Shown: positions 58,832-64,000 of the stretch, one piece after another | Layout of the letters: each line of letters starts with the position of its first letter | How positions within the stretch are numbered: the stretch's first letter is position 1 | Assembly: GCF_000429505.1 (NCBI RefSeq) | Contig: NZ_AUBZ01000022.1 | Location: 25,251 to 89,250 of the forward strand | Origin: Aliagarivorans taiwanensis DSM 22990 | GTDB lineage: Bacteria; Pseudomonadota; Gammaproteobacteria; Enterobacterales; Celerinatantimonadaceae | Reading direction: 5' to 3' | Length of the DNA stretch: 64,000 nt | Notes under the pieces: model-generated | Seen by the model: the letters and a program-made list of their open reading frames with translations, nothing else | Told to the model about the DNA's origin: nothing | The model's database searches: none | Program-made: the position numbers and the translations under genes

Positions 58832-60661
58832 ATGGAACAAACTCCACAGTCTCAACTCAAAATCCTTTTAGCTAAAGGTAAAGAGCAAGGCTATCTAACC
58901 TATGCAGAGGTGAACGATCACCTGCCTGCAGACATCGTAGATTCCGATCAAGTTGAAGATATCATTCAAATGATCAACGACATGGGTATTCAGGTGCTCG
59001 AAGCAGCCCCCGATACCGATGACATGATGTTGGCTGAGAATACCACCGACGAAGATGCTGCCGAAGCTGCAGCCCAGGCACTTGCCACGGTGGAATCTGA
59101 ACTAGGCCGCACCACTGATCCAGTACGTATGTACATGCGTGAAATGGGTACCGTTGAACTGCTAACCCGTGAAGGCGAAATCGACATCGCCAAGCGTATC
59201 GAAGAAGGCATCAACGAAGTACAGCGCAGTGTATCTGAATACCCTGAAACCATCTCCATCCTGTTGGAGATGTACGACCAATACCAAGCTGAAGAGCTGA
59301 AAATTGGCGACATCGTTAGTAACTTCATCAGCGAAGACGAGGTAGACACCGCCGCTCCAACCGCTACCCACGTAGGTTCTGAGTTGGAAGAGAAAGACCT
59401 CGATGATGAAGATGATGACGAAGACGAGGACGAGGAAGAAGAAGATACCGGCCTCGACCCAGAGCTGATCAAAGAGCGCTTCGACACCCTGCGTGAGCAC
59501 TACGAGATTACTCAAGCCGCCATCGCAAAACATGGCCGTCAGTCCAAAGAAGCCCGCAAAGAGATCAAAGAGCTAAGCGAAGTGTTCCACACCTTCCGCC
59601 TGGTACCAAAACTGTTCGACCGCCTGGTAGACAGCATGCGTACCATGATGGACCGTGTGCGCACCCAAGAGCGCCTGGTACTTAAGCTAAGCTGCGACCA
59701 AGCGAAGATGCCGAAGAAAGCCTTCGTCAGTGCCTTTGCTGGTAACGAAACCGACTCTGAGTGGCTAGATAAAGAGCTGGCGAGCGATAAAGGCCATGTT
59801 CCTGCGCTTAAGCGTGTTGAAGAAGAGATCCGCCGCAGCATCTTCAAGCTCAAGCAGATCGAAGAAGAAACCGGCCTGTCGGTTCACTCAATTAAAGACA
59901 TCAATCGTCGCATGAGCATCGGTGAAGCTAAGGCTCGCCGCGCTAAGAAAGAGATGGTTGAAGCGAACCTACGTCTGGTAATCTCGATTGCCAAGAAGTA
60001 CACCAACCGCGGCCTGCAATTCTTGGATCTGATCCAAGAAGGTAACATCGGCCTGATGAAGGCGGTGGATAAGTTCGAATACCGTCGCGGTTACAAGTTC
60101 TCGACCTACGCAACCTGGTGGATCCGTCAGGCGATTACTCGCTCGATTGCCGACCAGGCACGTACCATCCGTATCCCGGTACATATGATTGAGACCATCA
60201 ACAAGCTCAACCGTATCAGCCGTCAGATGCTACAAGAGATGGGCCGCGAGCCAAACCCAGACGAGCTGGCAGAACGCATGATGATGCCAGAAGACAAGAT
60301 CCGTAAGGTTCTGAAGATCGCCAAAGAGCCGATCTCCATGGAAACCCCCATCGGTGATGATGAAGATTCGCATCTGGGCGACTTCATTGAGGACACCACC
60401 CTGGCTATGCCTGTTGACGCAGCCACCGGTGAAAGCCTCAAGAACGCCACCCAAGACGTACTGGCTGGCCTTACCCCGCGTGAAGCCAAGGTACTGCGTA
60501 TGCGCTTCGGTATCGGCATGAACACTGACCACACCCTCGAAGAGGTAGGTAAGCAGTTCGACGTAACCCGTGAGCGTATCCGTCAGATCGAAGCCAAGGC
60601 CCTGCGCAAGCTTCGTCACCCAAGCCGCTCAGAGCAACTGCGCAGCTTCTTAGACGAGTAA
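58832..60661 (+). CDS. rpoD: RNA polymerase sigma-70 factor
   Basis: A 609-aa primary sigma factor. Region 1.1 ([20 protein letters not shown] ...) is followed by a very acidic non-conserved region ([19 protein letters not shown]), region 2 ([20 protein letters not shown], promoter melting and -10 recognition), region 3 and region 4 ([23 protein letters not shown] with the -35 HTH). I start at ATG 58832, where E. coli RpoD aligns; an ATG three codons upstream is in frame but not conserved. Ends in a terminator overlapping a tRNA promoter. Confidence 0.96.
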   Translation: MEQTPQSQLKILLAKGKEQGYLTYAEVNDHLPADIVDSDQVEDIIQMINDMGIQVLEAAPDTDDMMLAENTTDEDAAEAAAQALATVESELGRTTDPVRMYMREMGTVELLTREGEIDIAKRIEEGINEVQRSVSEYPETISILLEMYDQYQAEELKIGDIVSNFISEDEVDTAAPTATHVGSELEEKDLDDEDDDEDEDEEEEDTGLDPELIKERFDTLREHYEITQAAIAKHGRQSKEARKEIKELSEVFHTFRLVPKLFDRLVDSMRTMMDRVRTQERLVLKLSCDQAKMPKKAFVSAFAGNETDSEWLDKELASDKGHVPALKRVEEEIRRSIFKLKQIEEETGLSVHSIKDINRRMSIGEAKARRAKKEMVEANLRLVISIAKKYTNRGLQFLDLIQEGNIGLMKAVDKFEYRRGYKFSTYATWWIRQAITRSIADQARTIRIPVHMIETINKLNRISRQMLQEMGREPNPDELAERMMMPEDKIRKVLKIAKEPISMETPIGDDEDSHLGDFIEDTTLAMPVDAATGESLKNATQDVLAGLTPREAKVLRMRFGIGMNTDHTLEEVGKQFDVTRERIRQIEAKALRKLRHPSRSEQLRSFLDE

Positions 60662-60713
60662 AATCAAGGCCCTAGCCTTCGCTTAAGATTTGAGCGAACG
60701 CACTTATCGGCAA

Positions 60714-60742
60714 TAGACACAACAGGCAGGATTCCCTATAAT
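60714..60742 (+). promoter_or_regulatory. tRNA-Ile2 promoter embedded in the rpoD terminator
   Basis: -35 TAGACA (60714-60719), 17-base spacer, perfect -10 TATAAT (60737-60742). The -10 lies in the loop and descending arm of the rpoD terminator hairpin (60721-60752). Confidence 0.75.
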
Positions 60743-60759
60743 CCTGCCTGTTTCTTTTC
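60721..60759 (+). terminator. rpoD terminator
   Basis: AACAGGCAGGAT (60721-60732) pairs with ATCCTGCCTGTT (60741-60752), 8-base loop, followed by TCTTTTC. Confidence 0.8.
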
Positions 60760-60777
60760 TAAGAAACCTTACAATCA

Positions 60778-60854
60778 GGCCCTTTAGCTCAGTTGGTTAG
60801 AGCAGGCGACTCATAATCGCTTGGTCGCCCGTTCAAGTCGGGCAAGGGCCACCA
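60778..60854 (+). tRNA. ileX: tRNA-Ile2 (CAU anticodon, lysidine type)
   Basis: 77 bases with encoded CCA; acceptor GGCCCTT pairs with AAGGGCC, anticodon loop CTCATAA. It strongly resembles E. coli ileX, whose CAU is changed to lysidine-AU by TilS, and it occupies the same position downstream of rpoD. A methionine tRNA would have a different acceptor stem. Confidence 0.93.
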
Positions 60855-60861
60855 AATACAG

Positions 60862-60897
60862 AAAAAGGTTAGCACTGGAATAGTTGCTAACCTTTTT
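60862..60897 (+). terminator. Terminator after tRNA-Ile2
   Basis: AAAAAGGTTAGCA (60862-60874) pairs perfectly with TGCTAACCTTTTT (60885-60897), 10-base loop, giving a T tract on both strands. On the minus strand it also lies just downstream of the coiled-coil gene (ends 60932). Confidence 0.88.
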
Positions 60898-60931
60898 GCT
60901 ATTTGACCAGTTGACGATGCAAACGTCGCTT

Positions 60932-61819
60932 CTAGACAACGCCCCCGATAGACAACCCGGTGAGTGTCAACGCCAACAAAGCAAGCAGTGCCGTTAGCAA
61001 GGTTTGCTTGCGCAGGCTGAGTAATGCACTGTTTGTTGCTGTTGAGCTTTCCAACGCTTGTACTCGCGCTTCCAGCTTATCTAACTGACGTTGCAGCCCA
61101 TCTTGGAGAACATGCTGGCTGGCGCATTCGCGCGTAAGCTCATGGAGCTGCTGTTTCACACCTTCCAAGCTACTTTTGTTGTCGCTGATTGATTGTGAGT
61201 TTGAGCTAATGTTTTGCTTGTTTTCAACGATGGACGAGCTGTTATTGGTGATCGATGAACGGTTGCTATCAATGGCTTGAGAGTTATCACTTACCTGCTC
61301 TCGGTTACCCTCAATAAGCTCTTTGTTTGCTTCTATCTCTTCTCGGTTGGCACCAATCTCAACTCTGTTATTTTCAATCTTCGACTCCATGTTCAGGCGA
61401 GCTTCTATCTGCTCTTTAATCTTTAAAACGATCTTACGCTCGTTTGCTTTCGATACGTCTTGGTCACCCACAATCGTTTGGCTTTCATTGTCCAGCTCGA
61501 CCAACTTGCGAACCAGAGCATCGAAAAAACCTCTAAGCACCTCATTTTTTGCGTGATTTAGTTCAATTAAAAACTCAACCACTAGTTGTGTTTCCAGTAA
61601 GTTCTTGCCAAGAGCATTTACTTGCTTTGCAATCTGGGCATCGGTTTTTCCTCGAAGACCTTTAAGAAAACCAACTTCAATCTCTTCCGAGTTGATTTCC
61701 TTTACACTTCCCATGGACTCACTCAGGCGTTGTTTCATGCCATCAAAACGCGCAACTAGGTCATCGACCTGTTTATTAACTGGAGAGTTGTTTCCCACTT
61801 TGTGTACTAAATCCATCAT
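60932..61819 (-). CDS. Membrane-anchored protein with ten-heptad Asn-layer coiled coil
   Basis: A 295-aa protein that I do not recognise. Residues 1-140 are helical and charged. Residues 148-217 are ten consecutive heptads of the form (I/V)-x-x-N-x-x-x (I148/N151, I155/N158 ... I211/N214). Asparagine at position d with isoleucine at a is the N@d layer known from trimeric coiled coils such as trimeric autotransporter stalks. A further coiled segment (Q222-S258) leads to one C-terminal transmembrane helix (about 273-295). No signal peptide, so the bulk is probably cytoplasmic. It starts 8 bases after the GIY-YIG gene and is its partner in a two-gene operon. The composition is less GC-rich than the core genes next to it. 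Confidence 0.8.
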   Translation of the reverse strand: MMDLVHKVGNNSPVNKQVDDLVARFDGMKQRLSESMGSVKEINSEEIEVGFLKGLRGKTDAQIAKQVNALGKNLLETQLVVEFLIELNHAKNEVLRGFFDALVRKLVELDNESQTIVGDQDVSKANERKIVLKIKEQIEARLNMESKIENNRVEIGANREEIEANKELIEGNREQVSDNSQAIDSNRSSITNNSSSIVENKQNISSNSQSISDNKSSLEGVKQQLHELTRECASQHVLQDGLQRQLDKLEARVQALESSTATNSALLSLRKQTLLTALLALLALTLTGLSIGGVV

Positions 61820-61827
61820 TCCCTCTA

Positions 61828-63222
61828 CTACAAGTCGACTTCGCTTCTAATCGTGGCGTTTCTTGGCGTCAGCTCTGAGAGCCTGCGCTCGTGTTCTGTT
61901 ACATCTTGCATCAGCCCTACACTTGATGCGGCATAGGCCTCCAGCTCAACCAGCAATCGCATATTCATTTGCGATGACTCCACCAGTTGCAACGCCGACT
62001 CGCGAAGCTGCTCTTTTGTCTCAGCAAACCCACCGTAGATGTACTCAACAATCTTGGGAACAAATTGGCTCAAGTAGTTACTGCATAGGCCAAAGCCCAA
62101 TGCAGAGATCAGTGCGGAAAGGATGGGAGCGGCAGGGCCTACCAGTGGAAATAGTTGTCCTTCCAGCATCATGTCCATGCTGCTCCAGAACGATACATTG
62201 GCTGAAATCACCACCGTCTCAGTAACTTTGCTGACAAGCTCCTCTTTGCTCATCGTCTCTTTATTCTTGTACAGGCTCCATGCTGCGTGGCCCAAGTCAA
62301 ACAGGTTGCGAGCAAGCTGATAGACCTGACTAATCGCCTTACTAAGAGCATTAACTACAAATTCAAACACCCCTTTGGCAAAGTCGCGTACGTTCGTGAG
62401 TTGTTGCTTAATTGACTCAAACCACCGGCTAAGCAGGCGCTTTACGCGCTCTAGTAGGTCCGGCTCACCGCTGTAAAACAGGTCCACAATTTCATCTTTC
62501 AACGCTTTAAGGCAATCGGCAACCAGCTGTTCTAGCATCACCCATCCACCATTTTTAGCCCCCTCAATGGCGGCGCCTCCAGCCAAGCTAGCCGCAGAGC
62601 CCATACGCTCTTTGATTTTCTTTGCTTCGATATTGGAACGGCTAGTTTGTTCACCAGAGAGCTCAGTGCGACTGTTAATCAGGTTTTCTGTACCAACCTC
62701 ATCGATCAGTGCCGCTTCTAAAGCCGCGGCTGTTTCCACACTGTCACAATCAATAACCTTTACAGTACACCCTTCAGCTAGCTCTTTATCTAGCTTGTAG
62801 GGCTTGTCGGAGTTCCCCTCCCCCAAATGTCCCTTCTGCCAACGTTCGTTAACATTGCTTGAATCGCCGATGTAGCGGATGTTGCCACTGCTATCGTAAA
62901 CCACATATACACCGGGCTTGTCAGGTTGCTGTTCCAAGCCCTGGGCTTGCCCGCCTTGCACCGTGAAGCTCCTATCAAACTGAAGCGTTGATATAGAGCC
63001 GATGCCATGGGAGAAGGACTTGGCAATCATCTCCTTCCACATTTGCCCTCGATTGGCGACGTCCATGGCGTCACTGGCCGTCGCGGCCTTAACCGTATTG
63101 CCAGTCGTGGGCTTGTTTAAGCTGCGGTTGCGGTATCCCGCGATAAGTTTGCGATTTACGTTGTCGATGGATTTATCGACGATCTGGTTTTGCAGGGGGG
63201 TAAGCTGGTGAAGTTCTTTCAT
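61828..63222 (-). CDS. GIY-YIG nuclease-domain protein with a hydrophobic C-terminal half
   Basis: A 464-aa protein with a GIY-YIG domain at about residues 103-190: GVYVVY (Tyr106), RYIG (Tyr117), NVNERW (Arg127), EAALIDE (Glu169) and ENLINSR (Asn183). All five residues expected at a GIY-YIG active site are there, so DNA or RNA cleavage is likely. Residues 1-100 are unlike other GIY-YIG proteins I know. The C-terminal 270 residues are helical, include a glycine-rich turn (AASLAGGAAIEGAKNGGW) and at least one hydrophobic stretch (LFPLVGPAAPILSALISALG, about 357-376) that could enter or bind a membrane. The ATG at 63222 is preceded by GGAG at 7 bases and is preferred to one 12 codons upstream. 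It is the first gene of a two-gene operon beside tRNA-Ile2. A defence or mobile-element role is inference. Confidence 0.75.
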   Translation of the reverse strand: MKELHQLTPLQNQIVDKSIDNVNRKLIAGYRNRSLNKPTTGNTVKAATASDAMDVANRGQMWKEMIAKSFSHGIGSISTLQFDRSFTVQGGQAQGLEQQPDKPGVYVVYDSSGNIRYIGDSSNVNERWQKGHLGEGNSDKPYKLDKELAEGCTVKVIDCDSVETAAALEAALIDEVGTENLINSRTELSGEQTSRSNIEAKKIKERMGSAASLAGGAAIEGAKNGGWVMLEQLVADCLKALKDEIVDLFYSGEPDLLERVKRLLSRWFESIKQQLTNVRDFAKGVFEFVVNALSKAISQVYQLARNLFDLGHAAWSLYKNKETMSKEELVSKVTETVVISANVSFWSSMDMMLEGQLFPLVGPAAPILSALISALGFGLCSNYLSQFVPKIVEYIYGGFAETKEQLRESALQLVESSQMNMRLLVELEAYAASSVGLMQDVTEHERRLSELTPRNATIRSEVDL

Positions 63223-63801
63223 CAATACTCCATTATCCTCGAAGAAAGAAAGGCTCATCCTTGATGATGCCTCGGCGAGTGAGGATTCACATTAGCACAG
63301 CCTTACATTACTTACAGGGATCTTTTCCATAAAATTCATATATACCAATAGTTTAGCTAACCATGTTTACTGGAAAAAGTTGAAGCGCAGGCAATACTTG
63401 CTGTGCACCCAGGGTAAAGATTGACTATCCACCCGCGCTAAAATCTATCGTTCTTAGGCACTACAGCAGCAGGCTTATACCTTCTCCGTGCACAACGCCG
63501 GGTTCTTCTTTACAATCACATTGCTGACATGGAAGTCAATTGCTTTGCTCCCGCTCTATCTAAGGGCTCCTCAAAGGCGACTATCAGTTAACTTGCCGCG
63601 GCTTTCATACTAGCGGCCAACAGTGGACATTCATTAACAGATATAGAGGAAACTAGGGAAGGTGCGATCAAGCCACTCGTACGCGTAAACCGACCATTTT
63701 CTCTTTCTCGAATTTTCTGATTCCGAGATTTTGAATCATTGTGGCCGAATAACTGCCGAATTTGCCCGTTTCAGGCCCTTTATCTGGGCTACTCCCAGAT
63801 T
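63223..63801. other. AT-rich region between the GIY-YIG operon and the transposase
   Basis: About 580 bases without a supported gene. It contains the promoter of the GIY-YIG operon (minus strand) and probably the end of the insertion sequence near 63760-63800 (the 13-base motif TTGCCCGTTTCAG at 63762-63774 recurs at 43804). I could not define the terminal inverted repeat. Confidence 0.45.
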
Positions 63802-64000
63802 TTAGGCACACTGGTGCTGCTTGCTCCTCAACATCTGGTCAACCCGAACAAGATTGGCAAGTGCGAATAACATCGCTAGCTGGTTGTCGTTTTTCATCAA
63901 GCCTTTGTACCGCGCTTTCACGAAACCAAACTGGCATTTGATGATGCGAAACGGGTGCTCGACTTTGGGCCTGATGCTGGCTTTCAAGAACTCCGTTTTT
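63802..64000 (-). mobile_element. IS5-type transposase, C-terminal end (cut by window edge)
   Basis: The frame is open from the right edge to the TGA-type stop at 63802 and encodes about 65 residues ending [15 protein letters not shown]. The motif [20 protein letters not shown] contains the final glutamate of the DDE triad in the setting usual for IS5-family transposases, followed by [20 protein letters not shown]. The 5' part lies beyond the window, so whether the element is intact is unknown. Confidence 0.82.

Noticed and set aside
60778..60854. tRNA-Met
   Set aside because: The CAU anticodon sits in an ileX-like body next to rpoD, so it is the lysidine-modified tRNA-Ile2.
60855..64000. 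Prophage or integrase-bearing island at tRNA-Ile2
   Set aside because: No integrase, phage gene or repeat of the tRNA 3' end is visible inside the window; only the accessory pair and an IS end.

Overview
The window is chromosomal DNA of a free-living, probably marine gammaproteobacterium of the Alteromonadales/Aeromonadales/Vibrionales type. I infer this from an rpsU-yqeY-dnaG-rpoD macromolecular-synthesis block followed by tRNA-Ile2 (CAU), a GspA/GspB (ExeAB) pair, an RsmC of the E. coli length, and small families typical of that group (DUF2956, DUF3581, a YgiM-like SH3 protein). No species is claimed.

Region by region. 1-0.7 kb: the 3' part of one glgC, broken by an in-frame stop. 0.8-5.4 kb: a LysR regulator divergent from an EamA exporter, then an assimilatory-type nitrate reductase. 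5.7-9.2 kb: an arsenic operon (ArsC-ArsR fusion, dual-specificity-type phosphatase, ArsJ-partner GAPDH, ArsJ). 9.2-13.2 kb: an MFS exporter and a tandem duplication of an HHxxxDG acyltransferase in which the promoter region is duplicated too. 13.5-21 kb: small regulators, a GNAT enzyme, UraA-type permease, LysE exporter with divergent MocR regulator, a degenerate GGDEF protein, dapA and rsmC. 22-24.9 kb: an intact glgC-glgA pair behind a LacI-type operator. 25.4-29.7 kb: a cell-envelope operon (beta-barrel protein, lipoprotein hydrolase, DUF4056 lipoprotein, BamA/TamA-like barrel) with a structured leader. 30.4-35.2 kb: an imelysin / di-haem oxidoreductase / imelysin / DUF1513 iron operon behind a Fur-like box. 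35.4-42 kb: a tiny HTH-like ORF, an FAD oxidoreductase, tRNA-Trp, TerB-like protein, LpxH-like hydrolase, CofD/YvcK-like protein, DUF3581, Lrp regulator, two tandem tRNA-Phe genes. 41.9-42.7 kb: two copies of a ~160-bp palindromic repeat flanking a DUF4442 gene. 42.7-50.9 kb: HDOD, CheX-like, CYTH, DUF47-Pit, YgiM-like, GspB and GspA. 51-60.9 kb: cca, uppP, folK, folB, plsY, tsaD, rpsU, yqeY, dnaG, rpoD, tRNA-Ile2. 60.9-64 kb: accessory DNA next to the tRNA, with a two-gene unit (GIY-YIG protein plus membrane-anchored Asn-layer coiled coil) and the end of an IS5-type transposase.

The best candidates for something undescribed are the GIY-YIG / coiled-coil pair at the tRNA-Ile2 locus, the phosphatase inside the ArsJ operon, the tandem acyltransferases, and the four-gene envelope operon. 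Functions for these are inference from domains and context; no database search was possible.
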